DNA of 64,000 nt from Brevibacillus brevis. GTDB lineage: Bacteria; Bacillota; Bacilli; Brevibacillales; Brevibacillaceae. The stretch lies in NCBI RefSeq assembly GCF_022026395.1, contig NZ_CP041767.1, positions 5,562,001 through 5,626,000 of the forward strand. The letters are read 5' to 3'. Positions 9,049 through 16,701 of the stretch are shown here, one piece after another. How positions within the stretch are numbered: position 1 is the stretch's first letter; every line of letters begins with the position of its first letter. Position numbers and translations under genes: made by a program. The notes under the pieces are model-generated. The model was not told where the DNA came from, did no database searches, and saw only the letters and a list, made by a program, of their open reading frames with translations.

Positions 9049-9619
9049 GCTGGCCCACCTCATGCATGGAGAGTTCACCAATTCCTTGATGCAATGCTTC
9101 ATATTTTGTAATGATTTCATATTGAATAATATCTGCAATCATCGTATGGTCTTGTTGCATAACAGCAGTATTCAAGTCTTCAAGCTGTTGAGTAAAAACA
9201 AAGCTATCAACAAAATCAAGGTCAGCGTAATATTGTGAAGAGTTCTGTATCCACTGTACACCCTCGATCATTTGAGATAATTTCGTCCACTCCTCTGAAG
9301 AAGGGCTACCAGAATAGAACGCCTCAACAACCCCTGGGAGAAGTGCTAACGCTCTGCTCACATACTCACGAATGGAGATAAGCGTTTCTTTTGCAAGTTG
9401 CTCTTTTGTCACCAAAATTAGCTCAATAACTTGAATCGATTCCCTCTCGGATAAGAGCTCTTCAAAATGATCGTAAATTTCTTCTCCATCCACTTTCATC
9501 CCACAGAAAACCATTGAGCTTTCAGCAATGATTTGGTTTATAAAAGATATGATAGAGGTAACGCTATTGGTTTGTTGATCTTGTATATGAAACTCTTGAT
9601 TATTCGCAATAATTTTCAT
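9035..9619 (-). CDS. Uncharacterised protein between flagellin and Maf genes
   Basis: A 194-residue, acidic, predominantly helical protein with no signal peptide or membrane segment. I do not recognise a family. The start is ATG 9619 because TAAGGAGGCACTT directly precedes it; an upstream ATG at 9643 has no ribosome site. A candidate sigma-A promoter (TTGAAC-16-TATACA) lies just upstream, separating it from the flagellin terminator. It is translationally coupled to the Maf-like gene (14-base overlap), so it is probably an accessory factor for flagellin glycosylation or a regulator of the operon. Function is unknown. Confidence 0.75.
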   Translation of the reverse strand: MKIIANNQEFHIQDQQTNSVTSIISFINQIIAESSMVFCGMKVDGEEIYDHFEELLSERESIQVIELILVTKEQLAKETLISIREYVSRALALLPGVVEAFYSGSPSSEEWTKLSQMIEGVQWIQNSSQYYADLDFVDSFVFTQQLEDLNTAVMQQDHTMIADIIQYEIITKYEALHQGIGELSMHEVGQHDAN

Positions 9620-9694
9620 AAGTGCCTCCTTAGTGTCAGTCATTATGTATATCGGAAACTTTTAGACGTTCAATTATATGATAAAGATGGAAAT

Positions 9695-9737
9695 AAAAAA
9701 AAGCACGACTTCTGTAAAGAAGTTCGTGCTTTTTTAA
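9695..9737 (-). terminator. Rho-independent terminator of the flagellin gene
   Basis: An 11-bp stem (9702-9712 pairing with about 9719-9730, AGCACGA..TCGTGCT) is followed on the minus strand by TTTTTTTATTT, just after the flagellin stop at 9749. Confidence 0.9.
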
Positions 9738-9748
9738 TGGAGAAAAGA

Positions 9749-10573
9749 TTAACGCAGCAATTGCAGAACACCTTGTGGCAATTGGTTTGCTTGTGCCAAC
9801 ATTGCTTGAGAAGCTTGAGTCAGAATGTTGTTCTTAGTGAACGCCATTTGCTCTTTCGCCATATCTACGTCACGAATACGAGATTCAGCAGCAGTCAGGT
9901 TCTCAGCAGTGATGTTCAGGTTGTTGATTGTGTTTTCCAGACGATTTTGGTTCGCACCCAGGTAAGAACGAGCTGCGGAAACTTGGTTGATCGCAGTATC
10001 GATGCTACCCAATACGCTCTTAGCGCCGCTTTGAGTACCGATTTTCCATTTTTTAACCATATCCTCAACGGATTTCAGGTCAAATTTGGAAGTAACAAGA
10101 GTCAAAGTTTGAGCTTTTTCTTGACCAATTTGCAAATCGATGTCTTTGCCACCGTTACCATCCAGCAAAGAGATGCTGTTGAACTTGGTGTTGGACATGA
10201 TGTTTGTTACCTCTTTAGTCAACTCATCCAACTCTTCTTGCAGACGGGAGCGGTCAGTAGTATCTTGGTAAGTACCGTTCGCAGATTGAGTAGCGATTTC
10301 TTTAACGCGAACGAGCATGTTGTTAACTGTTTGCAATGCACCCTCAGCAACTTGGATCAGAGAGATACCATCTTGGGAGTTGCGGGAAGCTTGTTCCATA
10401 CCACGAACTTGTGCGCGCATACGCTCGGAGATGGAGAGACCAGCAGCGTCGTCAGCAGCACGGTTGATGCGGTAGCCGGAAGACAGTTTCTCAACGTTTT
10501 TGGACAGGTTGCTGGAGTTTACACCCAGTTGACGATGAGTGTTTTGAGCAGACATATTGTGTTGGATAATCAT
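9749..10573 (-). CDS. hag: Flagellin
   Basis: A 274-residue flagellin with conserved N-terminal D0/D1 (MIIQHNMSAQNTHRQLGV; LSSGYRINRAADDAAGLSIS) and C-terminal D1/D0 (SRIRDVDMAKEQMAFTKNNI; ending QGVLQLLR). The two ends are joined by a short middle, so the outer D2/D3 domains are essentially absent, as in Bacillus Hag. The start is ATG 10573 with AAGGAGGAAC 5 bases upstream. Expression signals are a sigma-D-like promoter at 10678-10705 and a CsrA-site hairpin in the leader; csrA and fliW follow upstream. Serine and threonine residues in the short middle would be glycosylation candidates given the adjacent Maf and leg genes. Confidence 0.97.
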   Translation of the reverse strand: MIIQHNMSAQNTHRQLGVNSSNLSKNVEKLSSGYRINRAADDAAGLSISERMRAQVRGMEQASRNSQDGISLIQVAEGALQTVNNMLVRVKEIATQSANGTYQDTTDRSRLQEELDELTKEVTNIMSNTKFNSISLLDGNGGKDIDLQIGQEKAQTLTLVTSKFDLKSVEDMVKKWKIGTQSGAKSVLGSIDTAINQVSAARSYLGANQNRLENTINNLNITAENLTAAESRIRDVDMAKEQMAFTKNNILTQASQAMLAQANQLPQGVLQLLR

Positions 10574-10597
10574 GTAAAGTTCCTCCTTGAGTTGTCG

Positions 10598-10619
10598 ACA
10601 GTCACGTCCCTGTGACTGT
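10598..10619 (-). promoter_or_regulatory. CsrA-binding hairpin in the flagellin leader
   Basis: In the flagellin 5' leader an 8-bp stem (ACAGTCAC/GTGACTGT) presents AGGGAC in its loop. The read-through ACAGGGACGU differs from the CsrA consensus ACARGGAUGU at one base. A second GGA lies in the Shine-Dalgarno AAGGAGG 20 bases downstream. This two-site arrangement is how CsrA represses hag in Bacillus subtilis, with FliW as antagonist. Confidence 0.75.
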
Positions 10620-10677
10620 TGCAATATTTTGAGACGATTCACAATCGCGCGCTTGTGACTTTGTCTCTACACTATAG

Positions 10678-10705
10678 TTATCGGTTGGGAGCATTTGTGT
10701 GTTTA
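10678..10705 (-). promoter_or_regulatory. Sigma-D (sigma-28)-type promoter of flagellin
   Basis: On the minus strand, TAAA (10705-10702) is followed by 16 bases and ACCGATAA (10685-10678). This is one base off the flagellar consensus GCCGATAA, and it lies about 100 bases before the flagellin ATG. Confidence 0.85.
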
Positions 10706-10737
10706 GTGTTTTTTCTACTTTTTTCTGCAAAAAAAGA

Positions 10738-10768
10738 AAAAAGATGATCTACTGACCATCTTTTTTCT
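10738..10768 (-). terminator. Terminator overlapping the end of csrA
   Basis: A hairpin AAAAAAGATG..CATCTTTTTT whose 5' arm lies inside the last csrA codons. It separates the csrA-fliW-flg transcript from the flagellin promoter. Confidence 0.75.
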
Positions 10769-10997
10769 CCTTGCTGGTTTCAAAAAGCTGTTTCACAGCA
10801 GCCCAATCACTCTGATTCTTCGTAGCAAGTCGATTCTCTTCCTGAATGGCTTCAAAAATCTCTTTTCTATGCACATCCAAATTACGCGGTGCTTCGATGC
10901 CAAGTTTGATCTGATCTCCATCAACGGAAATAATTTTAATTTCGATGGTGTCTCCAATCATGATCGATTCATTTTTCTTTCGAGAAAGGACGAGCAT
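10749..10997 (-). CDS. csrA: Carbon storage regulator CsrA
   Basis: An 82-residue CsrA RNA-binding dimer with the canonical N-terminus MLVLSRKKNESIMIGDTIEI and the RNA-contact segment EAPRNLDVHRKEIFEAIQEE. It blocks translation of hag mRNA until FliW, released by secreted flagellin, sequesters it. Eleven bases separate it from fliW. The target hairpin is visible in the flagellin leader. Confidence 0.96.
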   Translation of the reverse strand: MLVLSRKKNESIMIGDTIEIKIISVDGDQIKLGIEAPRNLDVHRKEIFEAIQEENRLATKNQSDWAAVKQLFETSKEKKDGQ

Positions 10998-11008
10998 GCA
11001 AACACCAC

Positions 11009-11425
11009 CTACTTTCTATTGACAGCTTGTTGCTCGAACAACGGCTGACGAATGGAGTATATATCTTCCTGTATAATGACCTGCCTTCCCATCCGATTCG
11101 ACAGGTTGACAACAATTGGAGCCTTTAGGTTTACTGTTGCTTGATTGTTTCCGCGGATTGTAACGATAGAAAACACTCCGATTGGCGAGTCCTCTTCCAC
11201 TCGTAATGCTTCTTTTGCTACATTGGATAATTCAAACTTGTAGTCTGGAAAAAAGGAAAAAGGATCAATGACCCAAAAACCAATATCCTTCTCTTCTGTC
11301 GATTGAATTAGAAAAAAGGGACTATCCTCTTCTTGCATCAACTGAAAAAACTGCAAATGAGAAAACCCTGGGATGCCATCCTCAAAAAAGAGCCTACCCA
11401 ATTCAACCTGTTGACTTCCACTCAT
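11009..11425 (-). CDS. fliW: Flagellar assembly factor FliW
   Basis: A 138-residue FliW: LFFEDGIPGFSHLQFFQLM, then PFFLIQSTEEKDIGFWVIDPF, with NLKAPIVVN and RQVI near the C-terminus, all typical of the family. FliW binds either flagellin or CsrA and couples flagellin export to its translation. It lies directly upstream of csrA in the same transcript and downstream of the DUF6470 gene. Confidence 0.95.
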   Translation of the reverse strand: MSGSQQVELGRLFFEDGIPGFSHLQFFQLMQEEDSPFFLIQSTEEKDIGFWVIDPFSFFPDYKFELSNVAKEALRVEEDSPIGVFSIVTIRGNNQATVNLKAPIVVNLSNRMGRQVIIQEDIYSIRQPLFEQQAVNRK

Positions 11426-11438
11426 GTTTTCCCCTCGC

Positions 11439-12020
11439 TTACATCATTTGATCCAGTTGACTTCCTGCCACGCTAATCTTCAGGCTATTATATTGTATCA
11501 TATAAGGCTCTACCTTACCCGGTGTATAGGAAAGTTCTGGAGGTCTTGATACAGGATCAATGCTCATGCCATTCCGCGTGACATGGATGGAGACCGGGTG
11601 TACCTGAAAATTAATATCTACACCTTCATCATTAGATGTTGACGATGGTCTGTATCCACCCTCTAAGACTTTTAAGCCTTTTTCTCTGCCAATTTCCGCG
11701 ATTGCATTCTCTTTTGTATAAATTTTCATCATACGGTCGCCATCTTGACTTTTCTCAGCGATCGCTTGTAACCACTTTTCCCGCCCATAGGCTGCATTCT
11801 TGTCACTAAACTGCATCGAGGTCATGATGCCGATGTTTGCGCGTGCCTGACTAGAATCGATCTGTAGCTCGATCCTTCCTTGTTCAATATTAAGCTCTGC
11901 AGGCTTCTGACTAAGGTTCATTTCCGCTTGAGGCTGCTTGATTTCCTGTATCGGTTTTCGGATATTTAGACCAAGCTGCGCAAAAGTGCTTTCCATGCGT
12001 ATCTGTGGAATCTGCATCAC
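11439..12020 (-). CDS. DUF6470 (YviE-like) flagellar-operon protein
   Basis: A 193-residue protein beginning MMQIPQIRMESTFAQLGLNI, with the N-terminal IRMEST/INI pattern and long basic-acidic middle seen in B. subtilis YviE. It lies between flgL and fliW, exactly where yviE is found in Bacilli. There is no signal peptide. Its role in flagellar assembly is not established. Confidence 0.85.
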   Translation of the reverse strand: MMQIPQIRMESTFAQLGLNIRKPIQEIKQPQAEMNLSQKPAELNIEQGRIELQIDSSQARANIGIMTSMQFSDKNAAYGREKWLQAIAEKSQDGDRMMKIYTKENAIAEIGREKGLKVLEGGYRPSSTSNDEGVDINFQVHPVSIHVTRNGMSIDPVSRPPELSYTPGKVEPYMIQYNSLKISVAGSQLDQMM

Positions 12021-12036
12021 GCCATCCTCCTACTCT

Positions 12037-12939
12037 CTATCTCAAAAAGTCTAACAGAGTTGGTTGAATAATGCGGGCCCCAGAACCCAATGCAGCTGAA
12101 TGTACACTTTCCTGCGTTTTTAGATTGGTCATAACTTCAGCCATATCAGCATCTTCATTCTTCGACATTAATCCCGTAATACTTACTTCTTGGGAATTGA
12201 GCCTCTCCGCAATTAAGTCCACACGATTCACACTGGCACCTAATGATGCTCGCTCGGCTAGGAGATTATCATACTGCTGATCTAATCCCCCAATAAATTG
12301 GGAAGCGGATCTTCCGTTATTCAGTTCAGTCATAATGTTATCCAGCAATTTAAACATATTATTTGCATTGTCTGGGAAATTAAAAATGTTTTGGGCATTG
12401 ACATTCGATGTAACAAAGACATTTTGACTCACTTCTAAATTAATGGGAGAACTATTATTGCTTACAAAATCTCCTTTACCGCCGTTTGCATTTGAATCAT
12501 AGGGAGGTTTATTTGTATCAGTTCCTGCAAAGATATACTTTCCATTTATTTGCTGGTTAGCAAGAGTTCCTAAATGGTTTTTCAGTTCCTGAACTTCAGA
12601 TCCCATTGTTTTCAAGTCGTCAGGCGAAATGGCACCATCCCCAGAGTACACTAACAGCTCCTTGATACGCTTCATGACGCTGCCCACTTCATCCATGGTA
12701 CTGTCTGTCATTTCCATCCAAGACTGTGCCTCACCCACATTTCGCTTATACTGGTCATTCTCCATCAACGAAGAGCGGTAAAACATTCCACGCGCTGCTA
12801 TGACTGGATCATCAGAAGGTTTCTCAATTTTGCTTCCAGAAGACAATTGATCTTGCAAACTATCCATATTTCGCATCGATTTATGCAAATTCCGCAGCAT
12901 ATTACTATTCAGCATGTTCTGCGTCACACGTACTGCCAT
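12037..12939 (-). CDS. flgL: Flagellar hook-filament junction protein FlgL
   Basis: A 300-residue flagellin-like protein: N-terminal RVTQNMLNSNMLRNLHKSM and SSGSKIEKPSDDPVIAARG, and C-terminal DADMAEVMTNLKTQESVHSA. This is the D0/D1 pattern of HAP3. It joins the hook-associated protein FlgK to the filament. It starts 17 bases after flgK. Confidence 0.96.
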   Translation of the reverse strand: MAVRVTQNMLNSNMLRNLHKSMRNMDSLQDQLSSGSKIEKPSDDPVIAARGMFYRSSLMENDQYKRNVGEAQSWMEMTDSTMDEVGSVMKRIKELLVYSGDGAISPDDLKTMGSEVQELKNHLGTLANQQINGKYIFAGTDTNKPPYDSNANGGKGDFVSNNSSPINLEVSQNVFVTSNVNAQNIFNFPDNANNMFKLLDNIMTELNNGRSASQFIGGLDQQYDNLLAERASLGASVNRVDLIAERLNSQEVSITGLMSKNEDADMAEVMTNLKTQESVHSAALGSGARIIQPTLLDFLR

Positions 12940-12956
12940 AATCTATTCCCTCCCAA

Positions 12957-14444
12957 TTAGAGGCCCACTCGGCCCATACCGTTGATGACTTTGTCCAAAA
13001 CTTCGTCCATACTTGTCATGACACGAGCAGAAGCACTGTATGCATGCTGGTATTTCACCATTTCTGCCATTTCGTCATCGATCGATACGCCAGATACTGA
13101 TTGACGTTGGTTGTCAACAGTGCCCACGAGCATTTCAGCGTTTAATTGGTTACGCTCAGCTTCCTGGGCGTCAACTCCCAATTGGCTGATCGTGTACCGA
13201 TAGTAATTATCCAGCGTAGAGCTTTCAGCCAAATCGTTAGGTCCAGTGCCGGCAGCCAGTACCTTGAACTTAATTGAAGCAATAGCCAGAGCGCTCTTGT
13301 TATTTCCTACAGGGGTGCCTCCTGCTTCTGCTTGTGCAGCCGCAATCGCATCCAAGCTCTTCATAATTTCCGGATTAATGACAATCCCAGATGCACTCGT
13401 TGGATAATTTTTGGTTGCTGGGTTAGCAGCCAGTGAATTCGCATCCACAAAGAACGGCAAATCCTGTACAGTCCCATTGTTAATATCACTCAAGCTTCGT
13501 CCTGCCCGATGCAGATCATTAATTTCTTTCGTCAGATTCACCGCCAAAACATCCAAGCGTTTCAGCATGCCCGGCACGATCTGATCACGAGATTGGAGGG
13601 TTCCTGCCATGTAGCCGGTTGTCGGCACAAACGCCGCTCCGCCCAGCGTCATGTCACTCATGCCCGTAGCTGGATTCTGTACAGTAGCTACCGGCTGCGA
13701 TGTAATTCCAGTAACAAATTCCCGACCTTCAATGGTCACGTTAACCATACCCGCTGTTGATTGAGTCGCACGGACCTCCACCAGCTTGGAGAGCTTGTCC
13801 AAAAGCACGTCACGCTGGTCGTAGAGATCATTTGGCTGATAGCCGTGAGGTACAACGTTTGCAATCTGATTGTTCAGGTTTGCAATCTGTTGGCCCAAGG
13901 AGTTGATCTCCATTGATTTTACATTGACCACGTTATTGAGATCAGTTTGTACTTCCTTAATATGATTGGTCAGCGTATTAAATGTATCCGCTACTGCCTT
14001 GCTTCGTTCTCGAACAACTGCGCGAGCTGATGTATCAGTAGGGTCTTTGGCCAAGTCCTGCCATGCTTGCCACATTTGGTCCATAACCTTTTGCAAACCA
14101 GTGTCAGACGGCTCGTTCATGATGCCTTCCAATTTCTCCAACGTTTCCAAACGCCCATCCCAGTAACCTTGACGTTTGTACTCATTCCGATACTGAATAT
14201 CCAGAAACTCTTCCCGCAGACGCTGGATACTAGTAGCTTGAACCCCAGTCCCGAGCAACCCTGGCTCGATACTCGCTTGCATCCCTACATAAGGCAAACC
14301 ATTCGTAGCCTGCATATTCACGCGCTGGCGGCTGTAGCCTTCCGTATTCGCATTGGAGATATTGTGGCCCGTTGTATTTAGCGCGGACTGTTGAGCGAAC
14401 AAGCCGCGTTTGCTGACTTCAATTCCATGAAAAGTTGAGCGCAT
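12957..14444 (-). CDS. flgK: Flagellar hook-associated protein FlgK
   Basis: A 495-residue HAP1. The N-terminal rod/hook motif ALNTTGHNISNANTEGYSRQRV, and the C-terminal SGVSIDDEMAEMVKYQHAYSASARVM and IDKVINGMG-like end, are diagnostic. It forms the first hook-filament junction ring and is secreted by the flagellar type III apparatus with the help of FlgN. Twelve bases separate it from flgN. Confidence 0.97.
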   Translation of the reverse strand: MRSTFHGIEVSKRGLFAQQSALNTTGHNISNANTEGYSRQRVNMQATNGLPYVGMQASIEPGLLGTGVQATSIQRLREEFLDIQYRNEYKRQGYWDGRLETLEKLEGIMNEPSDTGLQKVMDQMWQAWQDLAKDPTDTSARAVVRERSKAVADTFNTLTNHIKEVQTDLNNVVNVKSMEINSLGQQIANLNNQIANVVPHGYQPNDLYDQRDVLLDKLSKLVEVRATQSTAGMVNVTIEGREFVTGITSQPVATVQNPATGMSDMTLGGAAFVPTTGYMAGTLQSRDQIVPGMLKRLDVLAVNLTKEINDLHRAGRSLSDINNGTVQDLPFFVDANSLAANPATKNYPTSASGIVINPEIMKSLDAIAAAQAEAGGTPVGNNKSALAIASIKFKVLAAGTGPNDLAESSTLDNYYRYTISQLGVDAQEAERNQLNAEMLVGTVDNQRQSVSGVSIDDEMAEMVKYQHAYSASARVMTSMDEVLDKVINGMGRVGL

Positions 14445-14456
14445 TTCGACACCTCT

Positions 14457-14948
14457 TTACGCTTTTTTATTGAAAAATGTTCGATTAGCCTGACGGTACG
14501 TATCCGAGGTTGGCCTTCCGTAGATGTAGTCGTCCTCGGGTGTATCTGTGATCAGGTCGAGCGTCATGTTAACAAAAGAAAGGGATTGCTCCAGTAACTG
14601 CTGATTCAGGTCGTTAGCATCCCGCAGTTCAGTCACAATCCGGCTTAGCTCATTACGACAGGAAGTGAGTCGCATCTTCTCTTCCGCACTGGTCGTCAAC
14701 TTGATCAATTCAGCCAGTGTGCCTTCTTGCAGCGCAAAGCCCTTCTGTGCTGTCAGTTCTTTTACGACTTGCTGGCGGGCTGCTTCAGCTTCTGTGACGC
14801 CCTTGATCAGTTTTTGCTCCTGGCGTGTAATGGCTATAAGTTCATCCACATTTCCTTTTACCAGCACTTCTTTCTTGTGCATGGCTAAGGTGTACAAGGC
14901 TTTGTGCAACTGGATCAAGTTGTCGAGCAGATCGTAGAGTCTGTTCAT
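14457..14948 (-). CDS. flgN: Flagellar export chaperone FlgN
   Basis: About 163 residues, almost wholly helical, with the FlgN-family pattern MNRLYDLLDNLIQLHKALYT at the start and NQQLLEQSLSFVNMTLDLI near residue 120. It chaperones FlgK and FlgL. The start is ATG 14948, since GAGGAG lies 9 bases upstream; the in-frame ATG at 14972 has no ribosome site. Confidence 0.92.
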   Translation of the reverse strand: MNRLYDLLDNLIQLHKALYTLAMHKKEVLVKGNVDELIAITRQEQKLIKGVTEAEAARQQVVKELTAQKGFALQEGTLAELIKLTTSAEEKMRLTSCRNELSRIVTELRDANDLNQQLLEQSLSFVNMTLDLITDTPEDDYIYGRPTSDTYRQANRTFFNKKA

Positions 14949-15019
14949 TCCTTGCTTCTCCTCATCTTCCATCGAAACTATTCAAAGAGGCTATTCAAAA
15001 AGCCCTCTTTTGATCTGTG

Positions 15020-15295
15020 TTACAGATTTTTCCAAAAGGACAGGAGCTTATCAGCGATCCGCTCACTTGAGACGTGATATTTTCCTTCCTCTACTTGCTT
15101 CTTCAACTGCTCCACTTTTTCCCGACGTTGCGGAGAGTTGACATCTTCTACTTGCTTTTGCATTTCCAGCGCTTCTGTGGAAATGTTTACTTCATCCTTG
15201 CCCATCGGGATTTTGCCGCTTTTGCCTACCTGATTGTTGCCTGTTTTGTTGTAAGCATTGATCATCCCGACACGGTTAGGTTCATTAATCCGCAT
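15020..15295 (-). CDS. flgM: Anti-sigma-28 factor FlgM
   Basis: A 91-residue protein with the FlgM pattern MRINEPNRVGMINAYNK, VNISTEALEMQKQ, REKVEQLKKQVEEGKYHV and a closing SERIADKLLSFWKNL. It holds sigma-D inactive until the hook is complete. A sigma-D-like promoter lies just upstream at 15362-15389, so it can feed back on its own target. Confidence 0.94.
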   Translation of the reverse strand: MRINEPNRVGMINAYNKTGNNQVGKSGKIPMGKDEVNISTEALEMQKQVEDVNSPQRREKVEQLKKQVEEGKYHVSSERIADKLLSFWKNL

Positions 15296-15339
15296 CTGAT
15301 TACCATCCTCTCATACCAACGGTCTTTTCATAGAAAAAA

Positions 15340-15369
15340 CCGATGACACCTCTTAGTAGTATCATCGGC
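15340..15369 (-). terminator. Terminator between yvyF and flgM
   Basis: On the minus strand CCGATGATA..TGTCATCGG forms a 7-bp stem followed by TTTTTT. The same bases include the -10 element of the putative flgM promoter. Confidence 0.7.
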
Positions 15370-15389
15370 AATTTCATCATGTACGATTA
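15362..15389 (-). promoter_or_regulatory. Putative sigma-D promoter for flgM-flgN-flgK-flgL
   Basis: TAAT, 16 bases, GCCGATGA on the minus strand. The spacing is identical to the flagellin promoter, with one mismatch in each box. It overlaps the 5' arm of the terminator hairpin behind yvyF. Confidence 0.55.
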
Positions 15390-15405
15390 GTTTTTTTGCA
15401 CAAAA

Positions 15406-15834
15406 CTATTCGTCACTATTCTGCTTTCTTCGATAAGCTGCATTAGCCAGTTCGGCGCGTTGGAATTCGTCCAAACGTTGCTCTACCTCGAGTTGTTGCG
15501 TAATTTCATGCTTCAAGCCTTTTAGACAAGATTCGCAAATATTACCTACTCGAATTAAAAAACCGCAGCGCTCACATGGATAACCAAGATTGGGATTTCC
15601 CGCAACCGAAATACGCCCTTCTTTAATAAACTTCGTGATTTGCCTCACGCTCACGCCGGTGGCTTCGCTCACTTGATGAATATTCGATCCGCGATTTTCA
15701 CGCTTACGCAAATACTGGGCGCATGCCTCATATTCTTGTTCCACTTCTTTATAGCATTTGGGGCAAATGTCACGGACTGCTTGTACAAATACAGCATCAC
15801 ACCGCGAGCAGTTTGCCAACTTGCCCATAGACAT
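15406..15834 (-). CDS. yvyF: Flagellar-operon zinc-ribbon protein YvyF
   Basis: About 142 residues (TIGR03826-type). Two cysteine pairs surround a helix-turn-helix-like middle: CSRCDAVF and CPKCYKEVEQEY at the N-terminus, then VSEATGVSVRQITKFIKEGRI, then CERCGFLIRVGNICESCLKGL. It is found between comFC and flgM in Bacilli. Start chosen at ATG 15834 (AAGGGG nine bases upstream) rather than TTG 15843. Role: probable DNA-binding regulator; not established. Confidence 0.85.
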   Translation of the reverse strand: MSMGKLANCSRCDAVFVQAVRDICPKCYKEVEQEYEACAQYLRKRENRGSNIHQVSEATGVSVRQITKFIKEGRISVAGNPNLGYPCERCGFLIRVGNICESCLKGLKHEITQQLEVEQRLDEFQRAELANAAYRRKQNSDE

Positions 15835-15921
15835 ATCGGACAACCCCTTTTCCGTTCAGAAAGTTCATACGGTTCCGCATCCGTTGTATGCATACATCAT
15901 AGCTTAATTTTTCCAAACTGG

Positions 15922-16701
15922 CTATCGGTATATTGTCAAGGAGTACATCTCGCAGCTTGGCCTCAAATGTTCTCTGATTGTCCTCGCGCACGAACGCAAC
16001 GTCGAACCAGTTGTATAAATATCGTCAAGGAGCAGGATTTTAGCAGCAGAGGGCATATCCTGACCATTCCACACAAAAGCTCCGTGCATGCTTTCGTGAC
16101 GTGCAGCGCGCCCTTTTTGCTTACTCAGCTTTGGGGTGTCCCTCGCCCGGAGCAGCAACGGTTTTACAGGAATTTTGATTGCTGCTCCTAAATGACGAGC
16201 CAGCAAATCAACCTGATTAAAGCCGCGTTCCCGTAATCGCTGCGGATGCAGAGGAACCGTCGTGATACAGGTAAACCCCATAGACTTGTAATAACGCTGA
16301 ACGGTAATGGCGAGAAGTGTACCGTAGTATGAAGCTAGCCGCTCATCACCGCGGTATTTAAACAATCCGAGCAAATCCCTCTCTCCCTTTTCGTAGCGAA
16401 GCAGGCTCCGATTTGCGACCAAACTCTGACCATCTTCTCCATGAACACAATCCCTGCACAACCCTTCGTGGCTGATATTATCCTGAAATTCCCTATCCCG
16501 CCCGCACCGCTGGCAAATATCATGCCCAATCAACGGCAAAGCATCAAGGCAAGCTCCACATAACATAATCCCTTTTAACATACGATAGGTGATCGGATAG
16601 CCCGCCTGGTCTGATAGCTGTCGCGCTTTTTCTCGAGCGACCGATTCCTTTAGGGATGCTACGATACGCCCACCACAACGAACACACATCCAACTGGTCA
16701 T
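15922..16701 (-). CDS. comFC: Competence protein ComFC (phosphoribosyltransferase-like)
   Basis: A 259-residue protein. It has an N-terminal double zinc finger (CVRCGG; CGACLDALP; CQRCGRD; CRDCV) and a C-terminal PRTase fold with the PRPP-binding motif LLLDDIYTTGSTL. RERGFNQVDLLARHL is the ComF/GntX signature. It is required for uptake of transforming DNA in naturally competent Bacilli. The ATG overlaps the comFA stop (16701-16698). Confidence 0.93.
   Translation of the reverse strand: MTSWMCVRCGGRIVASLKESVAREKARQLSDQAGYPITYRMLKGIMLCGACLDALPLIGHDICQRCGRDREFQDNISHEGLCRDCVHGEDGQSLVANRSLLRYEKGERDLLGLFKYRGDERLASYYGTLLAITVQRYYKSMGFTCITTVPLHPQRLRERGFNQVDLLARHLGAAIKIPVKPLLLRARDTPKLSKQKGRAARHESMHGAFVWNGQDMPSAAKILLLDDIYTTGSTLRSCARTIREHLRPSCEMYSLTIYR

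Noticed and set aside
9533..10615. 360-codon plus-strand frame opposite flagellin
   Set aside because: Antisense shadow; flagellin is certain on the other strand.
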